Shown here: positions 17,767 to 27,669 of the stretch, one piece after another
Numbering within the stretch: position 1 is the first letter of the stretch
How the letters are laid out: each line of letters opens with the position of its first letter
Source: Mycobacterium sp. 852002-50816_SCH5313054-b
GTDB taxonomy: Bacteria > Actinomycetota > Actinomycetes > Mycobacteriales > Mycobacteriaceae
Length of the DNA: 64,000 nt
Direction: 5' to 3'
Assembly: GCF_001667185.1 (NCBI RefSeq)
Contig: NZ_LZIC01000068.1
Coordinates: 62,001 to 126,000 of the forward strand
Translations under genes and position numbers: made by a program
The notes under the pieces: model-generated
Database searches by the model: none
The model's input: the letters and a program-made list of their open reading frames with translations, nothing else
Told to the model about the DNA's origin: nothing

Positions 17767-18134
17767 GCTTCGTCACTCACATTCGCCCCGTGCGGGACAC
17801 CAAGGATCACACAGCCTTCGCCAAGCCGGGGCTGTCGACTCAACCCGCGCAACACGCCTTACTGGGGAGAAACATTCCATCTCTTCTGCACCGCTAGGCG
17901 GAGGCGCAGCCGCACGTGTTCAAACAATTTTAGGCCATGGCGAAAACGACGGTTGCAGCCCTCGCTTTGTGACCAATCCAACTGAACGAATGCCGGGGCA
18001 TTGCCGTAGTCCGGATGTGCGCGATCCTCGCCGCAGATGTTGCGCACGGCAGCCTCTCGTGGGTGAATGCGTCCACCGAGTTCGTGCCCAGGGCTGCGCG
18101 GTTTGGCCCGGAAAGTGGGAGAAGGACGGTGGGC
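17767..18134. other. Divergent intergenic region, no gene seen
   Basis: 368 bases between the STAS gene and the peroxidase, holding both promoters. I see no clear SigF-type GTTT/GGGTA pair or palindrome. The stretch CAAACAATTTTAGG near 17927 is locally AT-rich. The frame opening at 18015 is an extension of the peroxidase frame without a good ribosome site. Confidence 0.4.
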
Positions 18135-19268
18135 ATGGAGCCCGGTGATCACGATGGCAAGCCGGACGACGAGACCGGTGCGACCGAGCCCGCGCGCCGC
18201 CTCGCGCTGACCCGACGAAGCGCCCTGCTCGGCATGGGTGCGGTCGCGGGATTCGCGGCGGTGGATGTCGGCGGGTTCGCCTACGCCGGCGGCTGGCTGC
18301 GGCCGGGCACACCGCCACCGCTGACCCCCGCGCGGTTCGCCGATCGCTTCGAACAGGTCGCCGGCCGCCATGACGGTTTTCGGCGAAACCACGCCAAAGG
18401 GCTGGCGGCCACCGGGTTTTTTGCGAGCAACGGGGCGGGCGCGGCCATCTGCCGGGCGGCGGTCTTCCGGGCGGGCACCGTTCCGCTCGTCGGCCGGTTC
18501 TCGCTGGGTGGGGGCCTGCCGGATCAGGCCGACAAGTCCGACACGGTGCGCGGTCTCGGGCTGCTGTTCCAGGCGGGCGGTCAGCAGTGGCGCACCGCGA
18601 TGATCAACCTGCCCGTCTTCACCGACAGCACCCCCGAGGGCTTCTACGAGCGCTTGCTCGCGTTCAAACCCCTGCCCGGGACCGGCAAGCCCGACCCGCA
18701 GAAGATGGCCGCGTTCCTCGATCGCCATCCCGAGACCGTCGCGGCAATGAAGATCATCAAGCAGTCGCCGCCCAGTGCGGGATTCGCGGACAGCACGTTC
18801 TACGGTCTGAACGCTTTCTGGTTCACCAACCGCGCCGGCGCGACCGTTCCGGTGCGGTGGTCGGTCGTTCCGCAGAGTGCCGTCGGGGACGGCGGCCCGC
18901 CGCCACCGCGCGGCAAGGACTACCTTTTCGATGACCTCATCCGCGCGCTGGCGCAGGGGCCACTGAAGTGGCGGCTGGTGCTCACCATCGGTGAGCCGGG
19001 CGATCCGACCAGTGACGCCACCAAGCCGTGGCCGCAATCGCGGCGGTCGATCGACGCCGGCACCATCACCATCGCCGCGGTGCAGACCGAGCAGGCCGGC
19101 AACGCGCGCGATATCAATTTCGACCCGTTGGTGCTGCCGGACGGCATCGCCGCATCCGACGATCCGCTGCCCCCGGCGAGATCGGCCGTGTACGCGCGCT
19201 CCTTCACGCGCCGCGCCGAGGAGCCCAAGTCGCCCAGCGAGGTCAATGTGGGCAAGGTGCTCGCGTGA
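18135..19268 (+). CDS. Tat-exported catalase-family peroxidase (SrpA-like)
   Basis: Haem protein of the catalase-like peroxidase family, 377 aa. N-terminus carries a twin-arginine signal, LTRRSALLGMGAVAGFAAV (Arg27-Arg28), so it acts outside the cytoplasmic membrane. The catalase core begins after it: GRHDGFRRNHAKGLAATG with the probable distal His86, and VRGLGLLFQAGGQQWRTAMIN. Shorter than true catalases, as usual for the SrpA group. ATG 18135 is chosen for GAGAAGGA eight bases upstream; a GTG at 18129 is also possible. Its stop overlaps the cytochrome b561 start (GTGA), so the membrane cytochrome probably feeds it electrons. Confidence 0.85.
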   Translation: MEPGDHDGKPDDETGATEPARRLALTRRSALLGMGAVAGFAAVDVGGFAYAGGWLRPGTPPPLTPARFADRFEQVAGRHDGFRRNHAKGLAATGFFASNGAGAAICRAAVFRAGTVPLVGRFSLGGGLPDQADKSDTVRGLGLLFQAGGQQWRTAMINLPVFTDSTPEGFYERLLAFKPLPGTGKPDPQKMAAFLDRHPETVAAMKIIKQSPPSAGFADSTFYGLNAFWFTNRAGATVPVRWSVVPQSAVGDGGPPPPRGKDYLFDDLIRALAQGPLKWRLVLTIGEPGDPTSDATKPWPQSRRSIDAGTITIAAVQTEQAGNARDINFDPLVLPDGIAASDDPLPPARSAVYARSFTRRAEEPKSPSEVNVGKVLA

Positions 19269-19858
19269 CCGCCCAGGCGAAGGAAACCACTACCGCGCCA
19301 AGTCGTTTCGCCCTACCTTCCCGGATCCTGCACTGGCTGATGGCGCCGATGGTGATCGCGCAGCTGCTCATCGGCGTGATCATGATCGCTTCGTTGAGCT
19401 ACTACCCGCTGCTGCTGGCCATCCATCGGCCGTTGGGGGTGTTGATCCTCGCGTTCGCCGTCGTGCGGCTGGTGAATCGGCTCACCCACCGGCTGCCGCC
19501 CTTCCTCGCCACCATGAGCCGCGCCGAACGCCGCATCGCGTCCTGGTCGGAATACCTGCTGTACGCGCTGTTGCTGCTGCAGCCCCTGATCGGGTGGGCC
19601 ATGCTCTCGGCGGCGCGATTCCCGATCACCCTGGCGGGGCCGGTTCAGCTGCCGGGCATCGCGCCGCACAACCTCGACGTGTACGCGGCGCTCCGCCAGG
19701 CCCACAACGCGGGGGCCTTCCTGCTGTTCCTGACGTTCACCGCCCACGTCTGCGCGGTGCTGTTTCACACGCTTGTGCTGCGCGACGGGCTCTTGGACCG
19801 CATGGCGGTCTGGCCGACGAAGCGGGCCGCACGGCAGGAGGACGAGACCGCGGTGTGA
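19265..19858 (+). CDS. Cytochrome b561-type membrane protein
   Basis: 197 aa di-haem membrane cytochrome. Four helices with histidines placed as haem ligands: RILHWLMAPMVIAQLL (His near 26), LLLAIHRPLGVLIL, ALRQAHNAGAFLLFL, and FTAHVCAVLFHTLVL. Start is GTG 19265, overlapping the peroxidase TGA; the longer frame opening at 19028 lies inside the peroxidase gene. The catalase-like/b561 pair is a recurring gene neighbourhood and suggests quinol-driven peroxide reduction in the periplasm; that function is inferred. Confidence 0.85.
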   Translation: MTAQAKETTTAPSRFALPSRILHWLMAPMVIAQLLIGVIMIASLSYYPLLLAIHRPLGVLILAFAVVRLVNRLTHRLPPFLATMSRAERRIASWSEYLLYALLLLQPLIGWAMLSAARFPITLAGPVQLPGIAPHNLDVYAALRQAHNAGAFLLFLTFTAHVCAVLFHTLVLRDGLLDRMAVWPTKRAARQEDETAV

Positions 19859-19878
19859 CGCGGCCGCGTCGTGCGAAT

Positions 19879-20505
19879 ATGACCGGCGTGACGTACGAGA
19901 AGGACCTCACCGGCCTCGTGGTGATCGATCCGTACAACGACTTCATCTCCGAGGGCGGAAAAGTGTGGGATCGCCTCAAGGGCGTTGCCGAAGCCACCGG
20001 GTGCGTTCCGCACATGCGCCAAGTCCTCGACGCCGCGCGGGCCGCGGGCATCCGCGTTTTCTACGCGCTGCACCACCGGTATCGGCCCGGCGACTACGAG
20101 ACCTGGAAGTACATCGCGCCGATCCAGAAAGCCGCGTGGTCGCGCAGGACGTTCGAATATGGAACCTGGGGCGGTGAGCTGCACCCCGGGTTCGAACCCC
20201 AGCCGGGTGACCTCGTCGCCCAAGAGCACTGGTGTTCCAGCGGTTTCGCCAACACCGACTTGGACCTGCTACTCAAGAAACACGGCATCCATCGCCTGAT
20301 CATGATGGGGCTCATCGCGCACACCTGCCTCGAGGCGACCGTTCGGTACGGCGCCGAACTCGGCTACGACGTCACGGTGGTCAAGGACGCGACCGCAAGC
20401 TATTCGGACAGGGAGATGCACGCCGCGCTCGAGGTCAATATCCCGAACTACGCCGGCGCCATCCTCACTGCGGACGAGGTCGTGGAAGCGCTGAAGCCGC
20501 GCTGA
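19879..20505 (+). CDS. Isochorismatase-fold cysteine hydrolase
   Basis: 208 aa. Fold signature: GLVVIDPYNDFI (Asp17 of the triad) and LIAHTCLEATVRYGAELGYDVTVVKDA with nucleophile Cys150. The usual catalytic Lys region (K-x5-F) reads AQEHWCSSGF, with no lysine, so the triad appears altered. ATG 19879 gives a normal length; GTG 19888 is an alternative. It lies 20 bases after the cytochrome gene, so it may be the third gene of the operon. Reaction unknown; isochorismate itself is unlikely. Confidence 0.78.
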   Translation: MTGVTYEKDLTGLVVIDPYNDFISEGGKVWDRLKGVAEATGCVPHMRQVLDAARAAGIRVFYALHHRYRPGDYETWKYIAPIQKAAWSRRTFEYGTWGGELHPGFEPQPGDLVAQEHWCSSGFANTDLDLLLKKHGIHRLIMMGLIAHTCLEATVRYGAELGYDVTVVKDATASYSDREMHAALEVNIPNYAGAILTADEVVEALKPR

Positions 20506-20624
20506 AGCGGGGCACGGCGCGAACACCCGCGCGTACGGGACCGAGTGACGACCTGGCTGCCCGCGCCCTGATGGGACGAATATGATCGGCACCCGACAGT
20601 GCCACGAGGGAGTGGGGAAGTTCC

Positions 20625-21518
20625 ATGCCGAACCAGCAGCAAGCCGACCGGATGACATCGGGCAAAGGGTTCATTGCAGCGCTCGACCAGAGCGGGGGCT
20701 CGACGCCCAAGGCGCTGCGCCTATACGGCATCGAGGAGGACGCGTACTCCGGCGAGAAGGAGATGTTCGACCTCATCCACGAGATGCGCTCGCGGATCAT
20801 CACCTCCCCGGCGTTCACCGGCGACAGGGTGCTGGCGGCGATCCTGTTCGAGCAGACCATGGACCGCGACATCGAGGGCAAGCCGTCGACCACCTACCTC
20901 TGGGAGACCAAGGGCGTGGTGCCCATCCTCAAGATCGACAAGGGCCTGGCGGAGGCGTCCGACGACGTGCAGCTGATGAAGCCGATGCCCGGTCTGGACG
21001 ATCTGCTGGAGCGGGCGGTGGGCAAGGGCGTGTTCGGCACCAAGGAACGGTCGGTGATCGGCGGCGCCAACCAAAAGGGCATCGCCGCGGTGGTCGCCCA
21101 GCAGTTCGAGGTCGCCCTGCAGGTGTTGTCGCACGGGCTGGTGCCCATCATCGAACCCGAGGTCACCATCTCGATCTCCGACAAGGCCGAGGCCGAGGGC
21201 ATCCTGCGCGACGAGATCGCCAAGCAGCTCGAAACGGTGCCCGACGGTCAGCGGGTGATGCTCAAGCTGAGCCTGCCGACCGAGGTCAACTTCTACCGTC
21301 CCCTCCTCGAACACCCGAAGGTGATGCGGGTGGTCGCCCTGTCCGGCGGCTACTCCCGCGAGGAGGCCAACGAGCTGCTGGCGAAGAACTCGGGGTTGAT
21401 CGCCAGCTTCAGCCGCGCACTCACCGAGGGCCTTTCGGTCGACCAGTCCGACGAGCAGTTCAACGCGACGCTGGACAAGTCGATCCAGTCGATCTACGAC
21501 GCTTCCGTCGCCGGCTGA
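20625..21518 (+). CDS. fda: Class I fructose-bisphosphate aldolase
   Basis: 297 aa, metal-independent Schiff-base aldolase interconverting fructose 1,6-bisphosphate with two triose phosphates. Very close in wording to the staphylococcal single-chain class I enzyme: [69 protein letters not shown]. The Schiff-base lysine is Lys214 in [12 protein letters not shown]. Mycobacteria normally rely on a class II zinc aldolase, so this is an additional enzyme. GGGAGTGGGG lies upstream of the ATG. It is close to a pyruvate-kinase-like gene, hinting at a small auxiliary glycolysis locus. Confidence 0.9.
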   Translation: MPNQQQADRMTSGKGFIAALDQSGGSTPKALRLYGIEEDAYSGEKEMFDLIHEMRSRIITSPAFTGDRVLAAILFEQTMDRDIEGKPSTTYLWETKGVVPILKIDKGLAEASDDVQLMKPMPGLDDLLERAVGKGVFGTKERSVIGGANQKGIAAVVAQQFEVALQVLSHGLVPIIEPEVTISISDKAEAEGILRDEIAKQLETVPDGQRVMLKLSLPTEVNFYRPLLEHPKVMRVVALSGGYSREEANELLAKNSGLIASFSRALTEGLSVDQSDEQFNATLDKSIQSIYDASVAG

Positions 21519-21528
21519 CCCCCACGCG

Positions 21529-22608
21529 TCAGTAGTGATGGTTCGCCATCGGCGGGCCGCCCCGGCCGGCGTCGCCGTCGTCCGACACCAAAGCGGGGAC
21601 CATTTCGCTGGTCACCAATCCGTCGTCGCGGGTGAGTTCGTCGACCACGTCGAAACAGTCGGCGATGTTGGCCGGCGTGTCGATGATGATGGTGACAACC
21701 GGGACGCGGCGGCGCAGCGAAAGCAGCGTGTCGCCGTGGGGTTGATGATCCCCGTGGTAACCCCAGATTCCCCGGACCACCGTGGCGCCGTCGGGGGATT
21801 CCCGCTGACGAAGCCGCTGGACCAGCGCGCGGTGGATCGGCACACCGCCATGAAGCGCCGATTCGGACGTGTAGATCATCAGCTTCTGCCACAGCGGCAG
21901 GCCGTGTTCGTCAACGCCGGGCAAGGCGTGCGGCCGTTCCAGTAATTCGCCGTCGCGCTTGCACACCCGGACCCGTTCGAGCGTGAACATGGGCTGCCGG
22001 AGCAGCTCGCCCAGCTCCGGCAGCACCCGGCCGATGCGGTCGCCGGACCCGACGGCCACGACCATCATCGGGACGTTGGCATTGCGCCCGAAGAAGCGCG
22101 CGCGTTGCCGGTGCCCGTGGGTGACGCCGTCCACGCCCAGAAACACCGATGCGCCGGCGATGCGGCGACGGTGCAGCAGCTCGCAGAGAGCGATGTAGGC
22201 CGGCACACCGTCGACGCGCTCCTTGCGCCCGACGTAAATCGTCAACTTGACCGCTTCACGCAATTCCTCCGGCAGCTCCAGCCCTCCGATGCCGTCGCGC
22301 AGCAGACGCGCGCGTTCCAAAGTGAGAAGGCCGCGCTGCTTGATCGCGAGCACCGGATCGAGCAGCGCCTCGATTGTCGTTTTGGTGTCGACCGCGATGA
22401 TCGCCACGGGCGGATCCTCGGACAGCGTCAGGGACTCATCCGTTCGCAGGTTGCGCCCCGTACCGAACCCGCCGATGCCGCGCAGCACGATGCTGGTGGC
22501 AATTCGGTGCCGTCGGTACAGCCCGAGCAGCACATCGGAAACGAAGCCCTCGTCGGTTCGTCGCCGCTCTGCCAAATAGGTGGTGAGCTTCAGACAGTCT
22601 TCGTCCAC
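21529..22608 (-). CDS. Triple DUF190 (PII-like) domain protein
   Basis: 359 aa made of three tandem DUF190 units, about 1-105, 118-222 and 240-340. Each repeats the same order: a K/QKLxIYxxE-type strand, a helix ending LLxRRxIAGAxVxRGIxGFG, a PVxxxVVDT strand and a helix with VLPEL or VVDEL before a TLERV-type end. DUF190 proteins are ferredoxin-like PII relatives, often single and coupled to CrcB fluoride channels; no crcB is here. Convergent with the aldolase (10 bases apart) and divergent from the pyruvate-kinase-like gene. Role unknown; a sensory nucleotide-binding protein is a guess. Confidence 0.8.
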   Translation of the reverse strand: MDEDCLKLTTYLAERRRTDEGFVSDVLLGLYRRHRIATSIVLRGIGGFGTGRNLRTDESLTLSEDPPVAIIAVDTKTTIEALLDPVLAIKQRGLLTLERARLLRDGIGGLELPEELREAVKLTIYVGRKERVDGVPAYIALCELLHRRRIAGASVFLGVDGVTHGHRQRARFFGRNANVPMMVVAVGSGDRIGRVLPELGELLRQPMFTLERVRVCKRDGELLERPHALPGVDEHGLPLWQKLMIYTSESALHGGVPIHRALVQRLRQRESPDGATVVRGIWGYHGDHQPHGDTLLSLRRRVPVVTIIIDTPANIADCFDVVDELTRDDGLVTSEMVPALVSDDGDAGRGGPPMANHHY

Positions 22609-22827
22609 GGCCGCTCCTCAGGCGCAAAACCAGCCATCGCTGAAGGTTTCTGGCGCTGCGCGAAAGCTTAGCGGGAGCCCGGCGCCGGCACGGATTGGGG
22701 ACCAATTCCTCTGCAGCAAACCCATGAAGAATCAGTAATCTCATGTCTGCCTTGATCATTCGCGTCGAGAACCGTTACACCGACGTTAACACCGTGTGGC
22801 CGCGAGACCACCAAACGAGGAGTTTTC

Positions 22828-24768
22828 GTGCCCACCGAGCACATGGCCGACCGGCTGAGCGGGACCCAGGACGGTGTTGCGCCACCGGCCGAACCGGCGA
22901 CCACCCGGCGACTGGTCGGTTTGCTCGACACGGTCGACGGCCTGTTGACCCGATTGGCGGACGCCGAGCTGGCGTGGGCGGAATGGATATCCGCTGTCGC
23001 GCCCGAAAACCGGCCGAGTGCGCGGAACCTGGTGCATTACTGGGCTATTCGCCAGTTCGACCTGCGGGAGCTTCAGACGGGCCTGGCAATGTTCGGGCTT
23101 TCGTCGCTGGGTCGCAGTGAATCACACGTCCAAGCCACGCTTTCGGCGGTCCGCTCGGCGATCGCTGCCATCGTGGACGGAAGGTGGCAGCCGCCCGCAC
23201 CGGCGGCGGTGCCGATCGAGCGGGGGGCCGAGACCCTGCGGCGTCACACCGTGGAGCTGCTGGGCCCCGAACCGCCGCATCGCGGCACCCGCATCATGGT
23301 CACGCTGCCGTCGGAGGCCGCGACCGAGGCCGGCTTGGTCCGCGGATTGGTGGACCGCGGCATGAACATCGCGCGGATCAACTGCGCCCACGACGACCCA
23401 CAGGCATGGCGTGCGATGGCGCACCACGTCCGGGACGCGGCTGCGGGCGCGGGCGAAACATGTTTGGTGGCAATGGATCTGGCCGGACCGAAGCTACGGA
23501 CCGGGCCGCTGGAACCGGGACCACGCGTCATCAAATTGCGACCACAGCGAAACACGCTCGGTCAGGTCGTCAGCCCCGCGCGGGCCTGGCTGACGTCGAC
23601 CGAGGACCCGATGGGTCCGCCGCAAGCCGGTATGGCGGTGATTACGGTGCCGCGGGCGTGGCTGACCAACCGGGCCGCCGGGGATGTGCTGGTCTTGCGG
23701 GACGCCCGCGGATCCAGGCGCCGCCTGGTGCTCGAGGGCGTTGACACGCCCGCCTGGGGCGGATTCGTGATGGCCGCGCGCCAGACGACCTACCTGGAAA
23801 CCGGAACGGCGCTGCGCCCCGACGGCGGCGGGGAACCGGCCGAAGTTGGGCCGCTCCCCCAAACGGAACAGAGCTTGGTCTTGCGCGCCGGGGATCTCGT
23901 GCAGCTGACCGGCGACTGTTCACCGGCCCCGGTCGAGGGTCGGCACCGCATTTCGCGAATCGGCTGCACGCTGCCCGAGGCGTTCGATCACGCTCAGCCG
24001 GGCGACGCGGTTCACTTCGACGACGGCAAGATCGGCGGGCGGGTGCTGTCGGTCGACCACGACGTCCTCACCGTGCGCATCGATCACCCGGCGCAAGGGG
24101 AAGCCCGCCTGAAGGCGGGCAAGGGCGTCAACATGCCCGATACCGACCTGCCGATATCGGCGATCACCGACCGCGACGTCGCCGACCTCTCGGCGGTGGT
24201 CGAACTCGCGGACCTTGTCGATATGTCGTTCGTTCGCACCCCGGCGGATGTCGAGCGGCTGCTGCGTGAGCTCGATCGGCTCGGCGGGGGCCACTTGGGC
24301 ATCGTGCTCAAAATCGAAAACCGGCGCGCGTTCGAGCACCTGCCACAGCTGCTGCTGACCGCGATGCGCCGGCCCCGGGTCGGCGTGATGATCGCGCGAG
24401 GCGATCTCGCCGTCGAGTGCGGCTATGACCGCATGGCCGAGCTGCAGGAGGAAATCCTGTGGCTGTGCGAGGCCGCCCACCTTCCGGTGATCTGGGCGAC
24501 CCAGGTGCTCGAGCAGCTCGCCAAGACCGGACTCCCGTCGCGGGCCGAGATCAGCGACGCGGCGATGAGCGAGCGGGCCGAGTGCGTGATGCTGAACAAG
24601 GGCCCCTACCTCAACGACGCGGTTACCCTGCTCGACGACATCATGCGACGCATGGCGGAGCACTACTACAAGAAGAACGCGTTGTTGCGCCCACTGCGGT
24701 CATGGTCGGGGGCGCGGCCCGAGCGCCCCGACGATGATCCGGGTAGTGCGTTCGGCCCGGCGTCGTGA
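22828..24768 (+). CDS. Divergent pyruvate-kinase-like protein with N-terminal extension
   Basis: 646 aa, GTG start with GAGGAG seven bases upstream. Residues 1-145 are a helical extension not found in standard pyruvate kinase. Then PK motifs in order: [13 protein letters not shown] (usually NFSHG), [11 protein letters not shown] (usually KGPEIRTG), an interrupted B-domain-like region, [32 protein letters not shown] (catalytic Lys), [23 protein letters not shown] (ATQ) and [25 protein letters not shown]. The C-terminal allosteric domain is missing. It is probably a phosphoenolpyruvate-dependent enzyme, but substitutions around the metal and nucleotide site leave room for another reaction. Its last 69 bases overlap the convergent tetR. 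Confidence 0.75.
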   Translation: MPTEHMADRLSGTQDGVAPPAEPATTRRLVGLLDTVDGLLTRLADAELAWAEWISAVAPENRPSARNLVHYWAIRQFDLRELQTGLAMFGLSSLGRSESHVQATLSAVRSAIAAIVDGRWQPPAPAAVPIERGAETLRRHTVELLGPEPPHRGTRIMVTLPSEAATEAGLVRGLVDRGMNIARINCAHDDPQAWRAMAHHVRDAAAGAGETCLVAMDLAGPKLRTGPLEPGPRVIKLRPQRNTLGQVVSPARAWLTSTEDPMGPPQAGMAVITVPRAWLTNRAAGDVLVLRDARGSRRRLVLEGVDTPAWGGFVMAARQTTYLETGTALRPDGGGEPAEVGPLPQTEQSLVLRAGDLVQLTGDCSPAPVEGRHRISRIGCTLPEAFDHAQPGDAVHFDDGKIGGRVLSVDHDVLTVRIDHPAQGEARLKAGKGVNMPDTDLPISAITDRDVADLSAVVELADLVDMSFVRTPADVERLLRELDRLGGGHLGIVLKIENRRAFEHLPQLLLTAMRRPRVGVMIARGDLAVECGYDRMAELQEEILWLCEAAHLPVIWATQVLEQLAKTGLPSRAEISDAAMSERAECVMLNKGPYLNDAVTLLDDIMRRMAEHYYKKNALLRPLRSWSGARPERPDDDPGSAFGPAS

Positions 24769-25293
24769 ATATTGTTGCGGCTCAGACAGTATCGGGTACA
24801 CCACGCCGCCCACGATGGCGTCCGCCGCCGACTCCGCGGCAGCCGCCTCGACCCCTTCGGCGACGAGCCGAGCCCGGACGCTGTCGTGCAGCGGCGCGCT
24901 GAACCCGGCACGCAGCTTGACGGCGGTCTCCTCGTGCTCCATGCCGGCGACGGTCAAGATCCGCAGCATGGCCATCCCGCGCGCCGTGGTCAGGCTCGCG
25001 ACGAGCCTGCCCACCCACCGCACCAGGTCGGCGGACACGTCATCGGTGTGGTCGACCGACGCCAGGATCTTGTCGGCGTCCTCGAGCATGACGTCGGCGA
25101 CAAGGGCGGGACGGCTGGGCCACCAGCGATAGATGGTCTGCTTTCCCACGCCCGCCCGGGCGGCGACCGCCTCGATGGTCAGCCCGTCGAAGCCGCGCTC
25201 GAGCAGCAGCTCACGGGTGGCGGTGACGATTGCCGTGCGCGACCTTTCACTGCGGCGCCTCGGCGGGCTCACCCGGGTGAGATCGCTTGGCAT
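24700..25293 (-). CDS. TetR family regulator of the fadE-thiolase-DUF35 operon
   Basis: 197 aa. DNA-binding part: [30 protein letters not shown] then [21 protein letters not shown]; the WW variant after the recognition helix is a common TetR subgroup. C-terminal TetR_C-type domain. ATG 25293 is chosen (frame opens at 25344, inside the upstream palindromes). Divergent from fadE, with two palindromes between them. Its 3' end runs antisense into the pyruvate-kinase-like gene for 69 bases. A nearly identical operator occurs before the FadD17-like gene, so it may control that too. Confidence 0.86.
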   Translation of the reverse strand: MPSDLTRVSPPRRRSERSRTAIVTATRELLLERGFDGLTIEAVAARAGVGKQTIYRWWPSRPALVADVMLEDADKILASVDHTDDVSADLVRWVGRLVASLTTARGMAMLRILTVAGMEHEETAVKLRAGFSAPLHDSVRARLVAEGVEAAAAESAADAIVGGVVYPILSEPQQYSRRRAERTTRIIVGALGPRPRP

Positions 25294-25335
25294 TTGAAGA
25301 TCCTCACTGCTGCGCTGGCCCGCTTTACATATCCC

Positions 25336-25352
25336 GACTACCACCGGTAGTC
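25336..25352. promoter_or_regulatory. Palindrome GACTACC-ACC-GGTAGTC
   Basis: Perfect seven-base arms in the tetR-fadE divergent region, five bases from the larger operator. Possible second regulator site or part of the same regulation. Confidence 0.4.
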
Positions 25353-25356
25353 TGCC

Positions 25357-25380
25357 ACAAGACGAGACGGTTCGTCTTGT
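25357..25380. promoter_or_regulatory. 24-bp TetR operator (copy 1)
   Basis: ACAAGACGA-GACGGT-TCGTCTTGT, perfect nine-base arms, between tetR and fadE. Twenty-one of its 24 bases recur at 44935-44958 before the FadD17-like gene. Confidence 0.7.
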
Positions 25381-25437
25381 ATGGAAAGGGTAGCGGTCTT
25401 CGATGGCGTGTCGTCTCAGCCGCGTGGGCTCGCCGCG

Positions 25438-27660
25438 ATGACGCTAGGACTGAGCCCCGAGCAGCAGGCCGTCAGCGACGCCGTCGTCCAGTTCGCCACC
25501 CGGCACGCCCCGATCGCCGAGACCCGCGACAGTTTCGACGCACTGGCGGCGGGACGGCTCCCGGCTTGGTGGGACGCCCTGGCCGCCAGTGGCTTTCACG
25601 CGGTGCACCTGCCGGAGCGCCTCGGTGGGCAGGGTGGCCGGCTGATCGACGCGGCATGTGTACTCGAAGCGGCGGGCAAGACGTTGCTGCCCGGCCCGTT
25701 GCTGCCCACCGTGACGGCGGGAGCCGTTGCGCTGCTGGCGGATCCGACGCCGACGGCCGAATCACTGCTGCGGGAGCTCGCTTCCGGGTTACCCGCGGCG
25801 GTCGTCCTTCCCGACGGCGGAGACTTCCGTGCGCGGGCCGATGGCCAGGGATGGCTGCTCACCGGAGAGTCGGACGTCACCGCGGGCGTGTGTTCGGCGC
25901 GGGTGATCCTGGTGGCGGCCCGAGCCGAGGACGGCGAGCTCACGTGGGTGCTGGTTGACACCCAAAAACCCGCGGCGGCGGTCGAATCCGTACACGGTAC
26001 CGACCTGGTCACCGACGTCGGCGTCCTGCGGCTGAACGACTACAGCCCCGAGTCGGCGGCGCTGACCGGGATCGACGCCGACCGCGCGCATGGCGTCGCC
26101 GTGGGGCTGGTGGCCAGCATGACGGCCGGCATCGCGCAGTGGTGCGTCGACGCGGTCACCGCGCACCTGCGCACGCGGGAACAGTTCGGCAAGGTGATCG
26201 GGACGTTCCAGGCTCTGCAGCACAGCGCGGCCATGCTCTTGGTCAACAGCGAGTTGGCGACCGCGGCGGCCTGGGATGCGGTGCGGGCCGCCGACGAGCC
26301 GCCCGACCAGCACCGCCTCGCTGCGGCCGGGGCTGCGGTGATCGCGGTATCGCCGATCCCGGACCTGGTGCTCGATGCGTTGACGATGCTCGGCGCCATC
26401 GGTTTCACGTGGGAACACGACGTGCATCTTTACTGGCGGCGGGCCATCAGCCTGGCGGGATCGATCGGTCCGGCCAATCGCTGGGCCCGACGGCTGGGCG
26501 AACTCACCCGCACCCAGCAACGCGACATGTCGGTCAATCTGGGCGCCGCCGAGTCGGATTTCCGGTCCTGGGTGTCCGAGACGCTGGATGCGGCAATGCA
26601 GTTGCGCAACGACACCCCAGCTCCGCACGGCGATTACCCGGACCAGGCCTCCGGGCCGCAGCGCACATTGATCGCCGACGCCGGTCTGATGGCGCCGCAC
26701 TGGCCGGCGCCGTGGGGCGTCGATGCGGATCCGCTCAAACAGCTCATCATCGACGAGGAGTTCGCCCGGCGACCCGGGCTGGTTCGGCCCTCGCTCAACA
26801 TCGCCGAGTGGATCCTGCCCTCGGTGCTGGCCGCGGCGCCAAAAGAGCTGCAGCAAAGGCTGATTCCGCCGACGCAGCGCGGCGATATTCATTGGTGCCA
26901 GCTGTTCAGTGAGCCGGGAGCCGGCTCGGACCTCGCCTCGCTGGCCACCAGGGCGACCAAGGTCGAGGGCGGCTGGCGGGTTAACGGCCACAAGATCTGG
27001 ACGTCGCTGGCGCAATACGCCGACCTGGGCGCGCTGCTGGCGCGCACCGACCCCGAAGCCAGCAAGCACCGCGGCATCGGTTACTTCATCATCGATATGA
27101 AATCGCCCGGCATCGAAATCCAGCCCATCAAGACGGCGACCGGTCAGGCGCACTTCAACGAGGTCTTCCTCAACGACGTCTTCGTCCCGGACGAGATGTT
27201 GCTGGGCGGTCCCACCGACGGCTGGAGTCTTGCGATCGCCACGATGGCCGAAGAGCGTTCGGCCATCAGTGGATACGTCAAGTTCGACCGGGCCGTCGCG
27301 CTCCGCCGGCTCGCCGCACAACCCGGGCCGGATCGTGAGGACGCGCTGCGAGAGCTCGGCGAACTCGACGCCTACACCAACGCCATCCGGGCGCTCGGCG
27401 TGCGGGAAACCATCCGGCTGCTCGACGGGCAGTCGTCCGGCCCGGCGTCGAGCATCGCCAAGGTCGCGATGAACGTGTTGCTGCGCCGTACCTTCGAGGC
27501 CACGCTGCAGTTGACCGGCCAGGTGGCGATGGTCGATGACGCCGACGCCGCGGTCGTGGAACCCTACCTGCATCTCCCGGCCGAACTGATCGGCGGTGGA
27601 ACCAGGGAGATCCAGCTGAACATCATCGCGCAGATGATTCTCGGGCTACCCCGGAAATAA
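25438..27660 (+). CDS. Two-domain acyl-CoA dehydrogenase (FadE34-like)
   Basis: 740 aa from ATG 25438: two fused acyl-CoA dehydrogenase domains. The first starts [14 protein letters not shown] and contains [15 protein letters not shown]; the second has [29 protein letters not shown] and ends [22 protein letters not shown]. Fused pairs of this size resemble FadE34 of the cholesterol side-chain pathway, where one half has lost catalysis. The ATG at 25381 abuts the operator and adds 19 unconvincing residues, so 25438 is preferred. First gene of an operon with the thiolase-like and DUF35 genes. Confidence 0.86.
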   Translation: MTLGLSPEQQAVSDAVVQFATRHAPIAETRDSFDALAAGRLPAWWDALAASGFHAVHLPERLGGQGGRLIDAACVLEAAGKTLLPGPLLPTVTAGAVALLADPTPTAESLLRELASGLPAAVVLPDGGDFRARADGQGWLLTGESDVTAGVCSARVILVAARAEDGELTWVLVDTQKPAAAVESVHGTDLVTDVGVLRLNDYSPESAALTGIDADRAHGVAVGLVASMTAGIAQWCVDAVTAHLRTREQFGKVIGTFQALQHSAAMLLVNSELATAAAWDAVRAADEPPDQHRLAAAGAAVIAVSPIPDLVLDALTMLGAIGFTWEHDVHLYWRRAISLAGSIGPANRWARRLGELTRTQQRDMSVNLGAAESDFRSWVSETLDAAMQLRNDTPAPHGDYPDQASGPQRTLIADAGLMAPHWPAPWGVDADPLKQLIIDEEFARRPGLVRPSLNIAEWILPSVLAAAPKELQQRLIPPTQRGDIHWCQLFSEPGAGSDLASLATRATKVEGGWRVNGHKIWTSLAQYADLGALLARTDPEASKHRGIGYFIIDMKSPGIEIQPIKTATGQAHFNEVFLNDVFVPDEMLLGGPTDGWSLAIATMAEERSAISGYVKFDRAVALRRLAAQPGPDREDALRELGELDAYTNAIRALGVRETIRLLDGQSSGPASSIAKVAMNVLLRRTFEATLQLTGQVAMVDDADAAVVEPYLHLPAELIGGGTREIQLNIIAQMILGLPRK

Positions 27661-27669
27661 GGACACAGC

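Noticed and set aside
22695..22711. DosR-like box TTGGGGACCAATTCCTC in the DUF190/PK-like divergent region
   Set aside because: The left half matches a DosR half-site well, but the right half is poor, and neither neighbour is a known dormancy gene.
25381..25437. Earlier ATG for the two-domain FadE
   Set aside because: It abuts the operator palindrome and adds residues unlike any FadE N-terminus; [10 protein letters not shown] at 25438 fits the family.
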